A stretch of DNA of 64,000 bases, from assembly GCA_031841125.1 (NCBI GenBank), contig CM063111.1, forward strand, positions 37,336,955-37,400,954. Direction: 5' to 3'. This stretch comes from Acanthococcus lagerstroemiae (taxonomy: Eukaryota > Arthropoda > Insecta > Hemiptera > Eriococcidae). Below the pieces are notes generated by a model. It did no database searches. It saw only the letters and a program-made list of their open reading frames with translations, and had not been told where the DNA came from. The position numbers and the translations under genes are program-made. Shown one piece after another: positions 20,972-32,120 of the stretch (positions within the stretch are counted from its first letter, which is position 1; each line of letters starts with the position of its first letter).

Positions 20972-21382
20972 TTAATCCACGTTTGCGTGTGTTCAAATGT
21001 GCCCAGAAGTTGTGATCAAACGAAACTGTATATGCAAAGTACTAGTGCGCAGAGGTATACTAGACACTGCCTGCTCCTGATTAGAAATTAACAAATAGGC
21101 CTAGTCAATTTTGCGAATTTCAAGATTTCCTAAATTATTACGGAATTCAAGTTATTTAGTTACTATCCCTCGTTCCTAAAACCCAACGACAGTGATGTTA
21201 TTGCCTGGATATTCTCAAGTTTTCCGTAATTTTCGACACTTCCGGTAACACAAATACAATACTATTTTCTGTACAAGCTCGTTCTCTCCTCTTTGATGCC
21301 GAATTCTGTTATGGAAATATTCTGATGTAATAAAGTACTTTTCATTTATAATTAATAAATTTTTTATTATGTCCTGAATTGT
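20972..21382. other. Noncoding; no gene seen
   Basis: Nothing beyond short, unsupported frames. Confidence 0.4.
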
Positions 21383-21535
21383 CAGGGGTGGATACAGAAA
21401 ATAATTTCGGGGAGGGGGAGGGGTCCGAATGAAAAATGGCATAGACGAAACATAATAGCTTTAGGTCACTATAGACAGATTTAAATGTTTGGTATTTCAT
21501 GGGGGCGAACTCCCCCCCCCCTGTATCCGCCACTG
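21383..21535. mobile_element. 153-bp hAT-type miniature element
   Basis: The ends are CAGGGGTGGATACAG and, reverse complemented, CAGTGGCGGATACAG. Flanking octamers TGAATTGT (21375-21382) and TACATTGT (21536-21543) match at 6 of 8. The CAGNGGCGGATNCAG end is a common hAT terminus. Confidence 0.75.
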
Positions 21536-21539
21536 TACA

Positions 21540-22110
21540 TTGTGCATAGTGGCATAACGTGCATAAGAATACTGCCATATGTATGCGCGAAAATTTTGGC
21601 TTGCGTAGTGGTTTCGCACACGTAATGTAATGGTACGGCGTAGTTGGAAACAAGTGATCCGTGAGCGCATTTCCACTACAAATAAATGTGTTCTTGGGGA
21701 AGCACCACTGCCAAACGCATTCCATGCGTGTGCGTTTCTTTTGAAAAGACAATAGTTCGTAGTGGCATTACCACTCTAATACGTGCACGCAGAGCAACTA
21801 CATTTTCATCTTTTAATGTGAAAATTTTCAAGGGGGTAGTGGTACGACGTAGTGGGAAACAAGTGGTCCGTGAGCGCAGTTCTACTACGAAGAAATCGAC
21901 GTAGTGGGAAACAAGTGGTCCGTGAGCGCAGTTCCACTACGAAGAGATATGTCGTCAGCGTAGCGCCACTGCCATCCGCATTCCATGCGTGTGCGTTTTC
22001 TTTGAAAAGACAATGGGTCGTAGTGGTATTTCCACTCTAATACGTGTACGCAGCGCAACTAGATTTTCATGTTTTTAGTGGGAAAATCTTCAACGGGTAG
22101 TGCGGTAACA
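21540..22110. repeat. Repeat family 'C': nested tandem duplications
   Basis: A 52-bp unit (ACGTAGTGGGAAACAAGTGG ... CACTACGAAGA) is repeated at 21848-21899 and 21900-21948. A longer unit of about 265 bp (GCATTCCATGCGTGTGCGTT, AAAAGACAAT, TCGTAGTGG, CCACTCTAATACGTG) is repeated at 21700-21845 and 21965-22105. Related words occur at 13060-13560. Confidence 0.7.
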
Positions 22111-22468
22111 CACAGGTACAACACGACACTGTGCCTTACGAAAAATTTCAAACGAAAACCCAATGTCGTACGAACCCAGTATCTCTGTCGGAAGTTGCAA
22201 ATTTGTACACTTGCTGAACAATTCTTCTTCTTTGGGCGGCCGTCAGCTTCTTCGTAGTTTGAAATTCTTTCAAAATCGACTTGCAATGAATGTCCGTCTG
22301 AATAAATACCGATAGGAACGACTTATTGGAACCATCACTGATATAATCGAACTACACAAAAAGTGAAATTCCAATCCTTAATTAAGTTTAGCTTTTCAAG
22401 CGCAGCAGATACGATCGATGGTAGCTTGATTCATAAAAATCTGCATAATCGATAATCATTATACTTAC

Positions 22469-22681
22469 GTTGTAAAGCCCATTCCCAGACTGATTATGAG
22501 AATTTCCAGAGACAGTGTATGATGTGTAAGTACATTGATCGACATAAGATGAACTTGTACTTGTAGGATTTTCTTGATTATTCGCTTGATCGGTATTCAA
22601 ATCGGCGGCTGATGCGTTTGTTGCTGATGTCGGCGACGAACTCTGTCCTGGCGGTATATTATTATTCGATGAAATCTGCGA
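22469..22681 (-). CDS. Exon 2 of a serine/asparagine-rich protein
   Basis: Acceptor TTTCATTTATAG precedes 22681 and donor (AAC then GTAAGTAT) follows 22469. It has 71 complete codons, phase 0 at both ends, composed mostly of Ser, Asn, Thr, Gln (SQISSNNNIPPGQSSSPTSA). The low-complexity composition suggests a disordered region. It joins exon 22815-22883 in phase. No family is recognised. Confidence 0.7.
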
Positions 22682-22814
22682 CTATAAATGAAACAAAGGA
22701 AAAGAATAACCCTGTATCAACAGTTCCTCTCATTTACCAGGTGAAGATAACTGAATAGAGACTTATTTCCACAGAAATAACAGCTTGGTTTATGGAACAC
22801 AGTATTAAACTTAC

Positions 22815-22883
22815 GATGTTGAGGTTTGAATACGTTTGTCCGGTGACAGGATCAATGAATACGTTTGAAACAACAGGATTCAT
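22815..22883 (-). CDS. First coding exon, start MNPVVSNVFIDPVTG
   Basis: ATG at 22883 opens 23 codons (MNPVVSNVFIDPVTGQTYSN) ending exactly at donor GTAAGTTT (22814 downward). The frame has no other plausible start. It is followed in phase by exon 22469-22681. The next exons may be those at 14734-14130 on the same strand, 7.7 kb away, but the join needs an unseen exon to correct the phase. Confidence 0.7.
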
Positions 22884-23429
22884 CGTTTTGGAATGAATTT
22901 TGCAAATTATTTACTAATTACTTACTACACGTAAAACACGTACGTACTTTCTCTAGCTATACGAATGTAATATTTCTTCACACATTCACGTGCCACATGG
23001 TGTGTTGTCTGCAGAGATTATTCGATGAAATTGGCGCGCAGTGAACATGCTGCTCCACTGGCATGTGACTACTCTCGGATATGGAGCAGCGGTGTATAGT
23101 GATGTCTGAGTCAGACCAAGCAGGTGTTCGTCTTATCTGTAACTACGACGATGATGCACTTTGCACTAGACGACGCACCAAAAGCCGATTGACATAACCA
23201 CATTAACAATATTACTTCGAAGGATTTAAACAATTTCCAAAAACGCTCGTAGAATTGAAAAAATAATCTTCACTTTTAAGGAGTTATAATAGCACTGCGC
23301 ACTCGTTCACTTGGAATAAACTGTAGGGTAATATTAATTACGAAAAATTCAAAAATAACTGACAATGAGTTTCTTTCCAGTCCATAACTTAAGACGTAAC
23401 GATCGGGCCTTCTTTACTGAATTACAGAA
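22884..23429 (-). promoter_or_regulatory. Likely promoter and 5' leader of the minus-strand gene
   Basis: It precedes the ATG at 22883. There is no TATA box at a convincing place, and no gene in either strand. Function is inferred from position only. Confidence 0.3.
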
Positions 23430-23830
23430 TTTTCCACCAAGCAGTTCGGTAAAATTTACATAAACGTGCATCACTCATTCCTTTACTATTCTTTGGGGTA
23501 CCAGAACAGGAATATTCTCCGGACAGCCACCAGGATATAGTACCACCCTTCAAGTATTTTTCGCTGACTTACAACACATTTCTTACTCAACCGTTCGGTA
23601 AAATTTGCTGTGTATATTCTTCTATATTGTCCTTATTTGTCTGAGAATATTATCGTATACTTCTGTAATTTTCGATGGTATTGGATTAGCTATAAGTTAG
23701 GAACACTTTCTGTAATTTTTTCCTTATGATTTTGATATTTTAACATGATGGCAGTGAAAAGTACCCCTGTTGTTCATGAGTAATTACCAATATTCTCTAT
23801 CTCCTGGACTGCTCGGAGGCTTTTACCATA
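23430..23830. repeat. Inverted counterpart of the motif cluster at 1041-1600
   Basis: Reverse-complement reading gives AAATTTTACCGAACTGCTT (23437-23460), AAATTTTACCGAACGGTT (23588-23612) and CCGAGCAGTCCAG (near 23806-23820). The left cluster has TTACCGAACAGTCCAGC at 1040-1056 and TTTTTTACCGAACTGTAG near 1230. Motif and order agree in opposite orientation. Confidence 0.5.
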
Positions 23831-23958
23831 ACGTTCTTTCTTACATACAAAACAATTCGAAAAATACGTCGTATTACAGAGAATCATACTAAAGTCAGAG
23901 TATGAATTCTTGAGCTGTTACTGTACTTTCTGCTGTTACTTTTTCTCCGTGTGTCGAG

Positions 23959-24765
23959 AAAACTGAATCTGTCGAAGACTTCGACGCCAAACCAGTTGTT
24001 CTGATTGAGAGCGTCGAACAGTCGGATTCGGCGAACGATGACGTCAAGTCAGAGAGCGTCGTACAGGAAGAGAATAACAATAAAATTGTGACTGATCTGA
24101 AATCGGACTTCGGGTTCTGCAACGGCTGCGACTCGAGTTTCGATCAGCGTATTGAGGATGAATCGAAGCCCGAGGCTGACCGAGTTACAGTGGAAGCCGT
24201 GGGCGAGAGTACGGTCGTCATTCCGGAGGACGAATCGCGTCTAACCGTCTTTCACTGTTCTCAGAGCGCATCTGACACCGGTGATCTAACCAGACAGCCA
24301 GACGATACGATGCTGAATGAGATCGTGGCGATCGAAGAGAAGCCGATGCTGGCCAAGCTGGTCGATTTGGCCGAGTTAACCGAGTCGCCGCCGGCGCTGG
24401 AAGAGATCTCGTCGATATCAGAGTTCTCGTCGTGTCGCGAGCCACTGCCGCGCAATCAATCGAGTATCGACAGCGTCGAGTCGCTGGCCAAGGAGGTGGT
24501 CGACGACGTGATCGAACGCGCCGAAGCACAGATACTATCGTCAATGACATGTGATAAACTTCAGTTACCAATAACTCAGGCTGTGACTAGGTGGTTGAAC
24601 GAACACGGTGGCTTGCCGACCGTGCTCGAGGATTCCCTCCGTGGTACTCAGAGCGACGACGATGCGGCGACTTCATCCCAGCGTGTATCGGATGTAGGCG
24701 CCGCTGAACCCGCGAAACCCGCGAACAAGTCGAAGAAGTCGAAACAGAACTGTGTCATTTGTTGA
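23959..24765 (+). CDS. Terminal exon of an acidic protein ending in a CAAX box (CVIC)
   Basis: An open frame from about 23911 enters GC-rich coding sequence. I start the exon after the AG at 23957-23958, following a pyrimidine-rich tract. It encodes 268 codons, strongly acidic (VEKTESVEDFDAK, EEISSISEFSS, SVESLAKEVVDDVIERAEAQ), then a possibly folded segment AVTRWLNEHGGLPTVLED, then a polybasic NKSKKSKQN before the final CVIC. Cys-Val-Ile-Cys at the very C terminus behind lysines fits a prenylated, membrane-attached protein; the motif is seen, modification is inferred. I do not recognise the protein. Upstream exons are not in the expected place: the sequence left of 23830 is repeat-like and may be an insertion. 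Confidence 0.65.
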   Translation, partial: KTESVEDFDAKPVVLIESVEQSDSANDDVKSESVVQEENNNKIVTDLKSDFGFCNGCDSSFDQRIEDESKPEADRVTVEAVGESTVVIPEDESRLTVFHCSQSASDTGDLTRQPDDTMLNEIVAIEEKPMLAKLVDLAELTESPPALEEISSISEFSSCREPLPRNQSSIDSVESLAKEVVDDVIERAEAQILSSMTCDKLQLPITQAVTRWLNEHGGLPTVLEDSLRGTQSDDDAATSSQRVSDVGAAEPAKPANKSKKSKQNCVIC

Positions 24766-25620
24766 CGGTCGCGTCGACGGGTCGCATTTTCGCATTGTCT
24801 GGTTTTCGCCCTCTCGGACCCCCGTTTCTTTTTGAACACTTGAATTCGATACTCGCGGAACAGAAATGGCGACCGAATGTTCCCTATAATATGTTCCTTA
24901 AGCAAAAAGGACGATTACTATTTCAATCTTGTACATTTGTTTTCTTTCTTTCTTGTAATTTTAAGCACGAAAATCTTTTTCTACCTTATTTAGATACGGA
25001 GATCCTTTGTATTTATCGCAAGTAATGTTGAGAAGAGGTTTTCCTTTTTAGTTTGTTAAATTTTTGTTTTTAACTTATTAGCTTTATGAAGAGATACTTT
25101 GTAATTGGTTTTTAAACATCGAACATAACGATTTTTTTTCTTTTTTCTAATTTTATAAGCGAACGCTTTTTTTCAATCATGGAATAGTAGAGCACCAATT
25201 TTAAAATTATGTTTAAGAACTCGCGTTCGAATTTTTACGTAATTTTTTTTTTTATATAGTTTTACATTTTCCATCTTTTATTTTATATCTGTTTGTTTTT
25301 CACGGTAATTTTCGTTACTGAAATTTTCATATACGTTAACGTAACTTCTACATGTTAGTCTTGCAAAGGATTAGGTAAATTTTTAATATGTTCAATAGTT
25401 TAAGGATAACGATGATTATTTTAATAAGCTTGTTACGATTATGACTTTTCGTATTGTAACTACAACGTTGAAATGTAGATTAAGGTGAAAAATCGTGGTC
25501 TGGTAGTTGAAAGTTTTAACATATGTATATTTTGTCTTTTGTAGAAGTATCGCGAGTGAAATAGAAGGAATCAGCTGATGATTGGTACCAATAACCGATT
25601 AGTGAAATCAAACAGTGGGT
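24766..25620 (+). other. Long AT-rich 3' untranslated region candidate
   Basis: It follows the stop of the CAAX-protein exon, with T-rich tracts and no frames. No clear AATAAA is seen in it, so the end of the transcript is undetermined. Confidence 0.4.
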
Positions 25621-27159
25621 TTGTATTGTGATTTTTGCATCTGTATAGATTAAATTCGTTTTTCATTTGTCTAAAGCAGAGAAGGGCAAGGTATCCGGTG
25701 GCTCAGGTATCTTGTGGAACGGTTTCGTCAGGAATTAATGTATACGGCAATATAAGGCGACGTTGGTACGCGTGGAAATACCATTCGTCGTTCGTTATTG
25801 GCTTCTTATCACCAACTGATAGTCTCGAAAAAAAAGTATAGGAGGGACGTAGCGAAGTGAATTGCATTGGGAGAGGAGGATAGACATTTCCTAACTGAAA
25901 GCTTCCAAATTACGCTAGTAGAGAAGAATCGGCCAAAATGAGCCTTTTTCGCGCGTTTTGGGTCAGATTTTTCTAGCTTGAATGATATTTCCTCTACTTT
26001 TTCCAACCAGTCAACTTTATGGGGATTGGGGCTTTTCTCCTTGTCGCTATGTCCCTAGATGTTGGAAAATACGAAAGGACTTTTTTTTTTTTTAGTGATC
26101 GACTGCTAGTAACATTATTATTCCAGAGTAAATTTCCATAAGGATGCATAAGAAGTAGAACCCGGAAGGAAGGTCACTTATTCACTTTGGAAAAGGAAAA
26201 CACTTCCCTCTTTAGAGATGAAAGACATATTATGTCCTGTCACATTTTTAAACTCTTTTTTGAAAAGTGATAGTAATGCTTGGCGGGAACAATCTTTTGG
26301 AAGGGTTCCCAACAATTTACAATTCTATACTAGGTATGAACAGGTGAATGAACGATCTTTACGCCGAAAATACTGTGTTTTTCCTTTTTTGAAAAAAAAT
26401 TTGAAGAAAAATTCACTATCTATGAAGATTAAGAGGTGGCGTGTTTTACACGCAAAATAATATAATATAACAGTGTACTTGACAGAAAGGCTATAGTTAT
26501 TTGAAAAAAGTGCTCAAGCACGTAGAAAAAAAAAACTATGAAAAACATGACTTGTTTAAAACTAAAACAAAACAAAAAACGCTGTCGCAGCAGCGACAGC
26601 AGTACCGACTTTTCAAATTTAGTATCTTACATAAAAAAAATCCTGAAAAATAAAAGAAAAACTCCAAATCAGCAAAATAATAATATTAGTAATAATAATA
26701 ATAATAATAATAATAGAAAAAAGGAGGCGATGACTAGGAAAAATGAAAGCTGTATGCAAAAAATTCAACAGAATAGAAACAGAAGAAAAAACCTAAAAAA
26801 ATAACTAAGAGGAACTTTTAACCATAAAAACAACCATAACAGAGATCTCGAAAAATAAAACAAAAACTCAACAAAACAGCAAAAATGGGATAACGTTAAA
26901 GGAAAACAAGCGACGCACTTCAAAACAAACACAAATAGTTCAAATACACACAGCACGAATTTAGACGCGTGGTAGTTCAAATGCAGGCAACACGAATTTA
27001 CATGGACAGAGTTCAAATAAAAGAACTGATACCAGTAACTGCTTATCTTGCTAACAATAGCAGTACCGACGACTAACAACTATTGTTGGGAATGAATCTG
27101 AATAAACGCATTATATCGAAAGGTCGATATCTCGACATTTTCGACACGTACGACCTTGA
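25621..27159. other. AT-rich intergenic DNA with an (AAT)n microsatellite
   Basis: An (AAT)n run lies at about 26682-26715, surrounded by A-rich sequence. The long lysine/asparagine-rich frames over it are compositional. No gene seen. Confidence 0.5.
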
Positions 27160-27590
27160 AAATATGGCTGATGCTTATAGCTTATAGCTTATGAATTGAT
27201 TGGCTTATGCTTATGGCTTATAGCTTAAACTTATGGCTGGCTTAAACTTATGGCGTATTTCTATTTCCAGCAATTGGTATGAGCGCTATAGTCAGGGTAA
27301 GTTTTTCTGTTATCAATTTTGGAAGAAATGGTGATGAATGCCCATTAACATTGTGTGTGGGATATTGGTTTGAAAATCATAAAATAAAAAATGTTAAGAT
27401 AAAATTTATATATTTAAAATTTTCAGATTTGAGAAACAAACAAAAAAATCATAAGTCAGCCGAAAAAATATGGCTTATGCTTATGGCTTATAGCTTACAG
27501 AACATTTGGCTTAAACTTATAGCTGACTTAATTGCCCAAAAACCTTCAGCTTATGGCTTAAATCTTATAGCTTATGGCTGACTTATCATC
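27160..27590. repeat. GCTTATGGCTTATAGC-rich low-complexity element
   Basis: Two blocks (27165-27255 and 27468-27585) of reiterated TTATGGCTTATAGCTTA words flank 210 bases of AT-rich sequence. The right end, reverse complemented, starts CAGGGATGATAAGTCAGC, like a hAT terminus. No left terminus was found. The composition resembles the interior of the hAT element at 53667-54605 (AAAGCCAAAAGCTAAAAG). Confidence 0.45.
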
Positions 27591-27596
27591 CCTGGT

Positions 27597-27683
27597 TGAA
27601 ACTAATAGCGCCGACACGCCGGAGAACGAGTCGGTTGTCACGGAGTCTCGGTGTCGGTGTTGCCTCGGTCACCCGAACTTGTA
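27597..27683 (+). CDS. Possible fragment of a GC-rich host exon
   Basis: Directly after the repeat, sequence composition changes to GC-rich with an open frame containing SADTPENESVVTESRCRC, ending at TAA near 27683. Acidic/serine composition is like the exon at 23959-24765. It is too short to be sure, and no splice sites decide it. Confidence 0.2.
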
Positions 27684-27959
27684 ACCCAGAATTGCAATAG
27701 ATCTTTTAGTAACAAGGTTTTCGTGGTTTATTTGATTCTTTTTGAAAACACTTTTTTCTCTGGGTATCGCGCCATAGTAGAGTAAAAGTGTTCCTCCTGG
27801 CACAGGTCTCCCGTGTATTTTTAAATGGAGTGACGTCACAGCGCAAGAAAATTGCCCTGGTTCCCCTGCAAACCTTGAGTATGCAATGTTATACGCAATA
27901 CAGTTGAAATTTCGTCTCTCTCGTGTTTCTCTCGGTTGATTTCCATCTGCATCGTGTAT

Positions 27960-28719
27960 GACTAGGTATGTACTTACCGTGTGATGAAGAGTGGATCCAT
28001 CAACTGACCCCACCCCTCCCCTCCTTTTACCAAGTTGATTCGGATCCCCTTGTTCACGTTGAACCGAGTGTATTTTTGCGTACATTAATAACTGGAATAC
28101 AAATTGCATCAGACTCTTGGTCTTGGAAATGGCAGACAGGCGTCGTATATGGATAGGCACTTGGGTAGGTACTTATCGTGTGATGAAGAGTGGACCCGTT
28201 TACTGCCCCCTCCCCTCCCTCACGCTTGATTCGAATTTATTTTCGTAACTTTCATCTCTCTCAAAGTATAGGTTGCTAGTTGTGTTGTATATGGGATACT
28301 TACGACGTGGATATGTCAGTATAGGTAAATGGGTAGGTTAGAAAAAGGTTCACAACCCAGACTTCGGGGAAACTACAATCCAGAGTGTCCCTCGTCTTCC
28401 CCCTTGATCCAGATTTCCAGGTTCGTGATTGAAATCGACTGGTTGTGTCGTATACTTACCGTATGATGATGATAGTATGCAGATAAATGGGTATGTTAGA
28501 AAGAGGTCCGTCTCCCAGACTCCAGGGAAACTACAATTCAGAGTGCCTCTCCCTCCATCCCCCTCCTCATCCCCCTTGTTGAGTCGGTTCAGATTTTCAC
28601 GCTCCGCGATTGAAGCGAGTATACTTTTGTATATAATTGCCAACCATAACCCCAGACCCTTCTTCTCCCCATTATCCACACAATCCAGTTTCCCACACAT
28701 GGTGGAGCCTGTATTTTTG

Positions 28720-28765
<46 letters not shown>

Positions 28766-31700
28766 TGGAATATGAAATATAACACATATGGCGGTAAGAG
28801 TGAAAAAGTGTCTGTTTGTCTCCTACCCTGAGGGAACCACAGATTACAGCTGGTCCCTTCCCTTGTGATTGAACCTATATTTTCGGGTATAATAATAATA
28901 ATAATAATTGGAATATGGAATATATCACGGCCAAAGGTAGGCTGCAGGAACCATGATGGTGAGAGGGGAAAAAAGGGAATGTTTGTCTATACCCCTATCT
29001 TGAGTCCGAGAGTACCACAACCCAACCCCCTCCCCTCCTCTGCGGATGAACCTGTATTTTCGATATAATAATTGGAATATGAAATATATAACACATGGTG
29101 GCTACAGGGAGAAAGGGAATATTTACCTACGCCTCTGTCCCGAAGGTACCACAACCCAGCCCCCTCTCCCTCTCCTCATCATACCAACACTCGAAAAGAG
29201 GTCGTTTCACGAATCGAAGTATTAGGAGAGTATGAATTATTCGCAGGTCTTTCTTTCCTACCAAACTTTAGATGAGTCATCAAAAAAAAATTATTAAATA
29301 TCGAAATTCCAGACAGGTCTGAACTTGTCGCGCTCTTATCAGGAAGATATTTTCGCACGTCGCGACGACTGAGTCGGTGGCTGTACAGAAAAAATATATC
29401 TATACATGGCGTATTGCGTTTATTGCATCATCCTAATTAATTCTCTTTGTGCTTTACCAATCCGTAGGTGAAATAGTACGATAATATGTAGTTTGGATGT
29501 GTCAATTCGCGTTATAAATTACGAGTATTAGATTTTCGAATCTGTCTTATCAAAAAGTAAAAATTATCTCCAGCCTGGATTGAATCATTATTCGGCGCGG
29601 CGCGCTTTTAGCTTCGAATCTTTATCGCTGAATATTTTCCAACATATTATATCGGGGGTTGTTTGGATATTTTTTTTGAAACTCTCATTTAGCCCCAGTT
29701 CAACCAGTCGTGTAGATATGAGGAAATTAGATGTCCGAGTATAAAGTGTAGTATAGTGTAGCTGAAGCTACTGACTCCCTGGTGTAAACAGGAGGTTATA
29801 AGAGTCGCTGAACATTTTCCAATACATATGGTGGATGCTCAGGTATTTTTGAAACTTTCATTTAGTCCCAGTTTGACCAGTCGTGTAGAAATGAGGAAAA
29901 CACTTGTTCGAATATGAAGAGTATAATATAGTATAACATAGTTGGAGTTGGAGTTATAGGCAGGTCCCCGATGTAAACAGGAGATTCGAACCCCGACTCT
30001 GTGTACCACAATTCACATACACAACAAGATGTTCCAGCCCCCTCCCCTTCCATTTCCTAAGAAATCCTCGCTTTATCTGTTTGTGTTCCAAGAATTTGTG
30101 TGTATCTGTATGCCCAGGTGCATGTCTTAGATGGTTGTGAGAATGGAAAAACGAATATTTGTCTCCAGACCCCTATGTACCACAATCTAAATACCCAACA
30201 AAATGTTCCAATCCCTCCCTCTCCCCATCTCTCAAGAAATCGTTGTTTTATCTGTTTATGTTCTAAAACGCGTGTATTCCTGCATGATGATGGAGAAAAT
30301 GGTTGCAGAAATGGAATATGAAGTATAGAGTAATGGTAAAGTGACACTAATTCTCATAACATATGTAGGCAACTAATGGTTACAAAGAAAAAAAAAGATG
30401 CTTTTGGTTAATTTATAGTTTATTTTGTGTGTGCATATGTGTGTGTGTGAATGTTATTGATATAAAATAATGGTAAAAACAGGAGTAACTTTAATATCTC
30501 GTGTAAACTGTGTAGGTACATTATGAAAATACCCTATAACCTAATGGTAATGTAATTTATGTAAATAATGCGTGTTTTGGGTAATTTATCACTCATTTCT
30601 CAGTACAAAGAGTAGTAAGTTGGAATATTTGCCTTGATTCGAGTCAGTAGAATTAATTATCATTGAAATTGTAACTAAAATGATAAAAAGTGTGGAAAAA
30701 TAGGTAAAATTTGATATTTTCTGAATAAATTGTCAGTTTTTGTGGTAAATTGCGGTCTGGTAGATGATTTGAGAAACAGAGTAACTGGTTAATTCTAGCT
30801 GGTAAAGTTAATATCTGTTGACAAAATAACTAAAACGAGAAAAAGTGTAGGAAAAAAAAAAAGGAAAAAAGGGCAATGTTTGTTCCCTGATCTAGAGCCC
30901 CCTCGGGAAGTCTTAGTATACATGGAATGTGTGTAAAATGTGTTGATTTGTTGATAAATTCTGTAGGCTGTGTGTTTGTTAGATGTTTTGAGGAGTAGAA
31001 TAACTGGATCATTTACTAATAATTATACCCAGTATAGCCAGTGTCTGGTGGAAAATATAGCTAAAACGAGAAAAAGTGAAGAAGAAAAAAAATTTTGAAT
31101 TATAAATTAGCATGAATCTGTACTGCCAGGTGTATGTCAGAGCCTGTAGATTATATGGGAGAGGGGAAAAGAGAATGTCTGTTCAATAGCCCGTATGTAC
31201 CACAATTCAGAGCCACTCGAGAAGTTTCGAAATGTGTGAAAAGAGTGAATAGTGTGTGAAATGTGTTAATTTCTGGATCCATTGTTGGTATTCGAGTTGA
31301 TTTCTATGTGATAGCTGATTCAAGGAGTAAAGGGACTAGATTAGTTATTTTATATTTTTCGAATAAATTGTTGGTTTTCGAGTTGGTTCATGTCTGAGAG
31401 ATGATTCGAGGAGGAGATGGTCTGGATTATTTACTAATAATTATACCCAGTATAGCCAATGTCCAGTGGGAAATGTAGCTAAAACGGGAAAAAGTGGAGG
31501 GAATAAAATGAATTTGAATATTATGTTATCATGAGTAAGTGCTGTCAGGTGTATGTCAGAGCCTATAGATTATATGGGAGAGTGAAAAAGAGAATGTTTG
31601 TCCCCTGTTGTCTATGCTTCATGATTCAGAGCCCTCTGAAGAAGTTTTGAAATGAGTGTAAAATGTGTCAGTTTCAGAATAAATGTTGTAGATAGTAGGT

Positions 31701-32120
31701 TTGTGGTACATGATTCAAGGAGTAGAGTGTCTGGTTTATTTATTAATTATAAAAAATTAATTGGAACACATGAGGAGTCTGTACTGTCTCGTGTGTGAAG
31801 AGGATGTACGTATAGATTACACAAGGAGTGAAAAGGGAAATGTCTGTCCCATACCCACTGTGTACCACAATCTAGAACTCCCTCAAGAGGTGTTGAAATG
31901 AGTAAAAAGTGTGAAATTTGTCAATGTCTGAGTAAAGAATGGGTTTCCAATTTGGTTTCAGTTTAGTAGATGGTGGAAGGAGTAGAAGTCTACAATACTT
32001 GCTAATGAATCACACCAGTAGAGCCATTTGTTATTAGAAGTAGAAAATAATAGTTTGATTGGAGCTCTCAGGTATTAGGAAAAAGTCGTGTTCTTAGATG
32101 TTAAAATATTCAAAGTTGAC
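27960..32120. repeat. Long field of degenerate tandem repeats (about 180-bp and larger units)
   Basis: Recurring words include GTACCACAA(T/C)C(C/T)A, ATTGGAATATG, GAATGT(C/T)TGTC(C/T), CCCCTCCCC, TATACCCAGTATAGCCA and TGCCAGGTGTATGTCAGAGCC. Clear copy pairs: 28695-29160 (three units of about 180 bp, each with (AAT)n then ATTGGAATATG), 30006-30350 (two units), 29640-29900 (two units), and 31010-31640 (two units of about 420 bp). (AAT)n runs lie at 28728-28764 and 28890-28910. No gene is supported; long frames here follow the repeats. Confidence 0.7.

Noticed and set aside
21840..21960. Possible CRISPR-like direct repeats
   Set aside because: Only two copies, no spacers of regular length, eukaryotic context; a plain tandem duplication.
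24218..24571. Minus-strand 117-codon frame opposite the CAAX-protein exon
   Set aside because: Shadow of the GC-rich plus-strand coding sequence; no splice or family support.
28350..28831. Frames with poly-Tyr or poly-Asn stretches
   Set aside because: They arise from the (AAT)n microsatellite.
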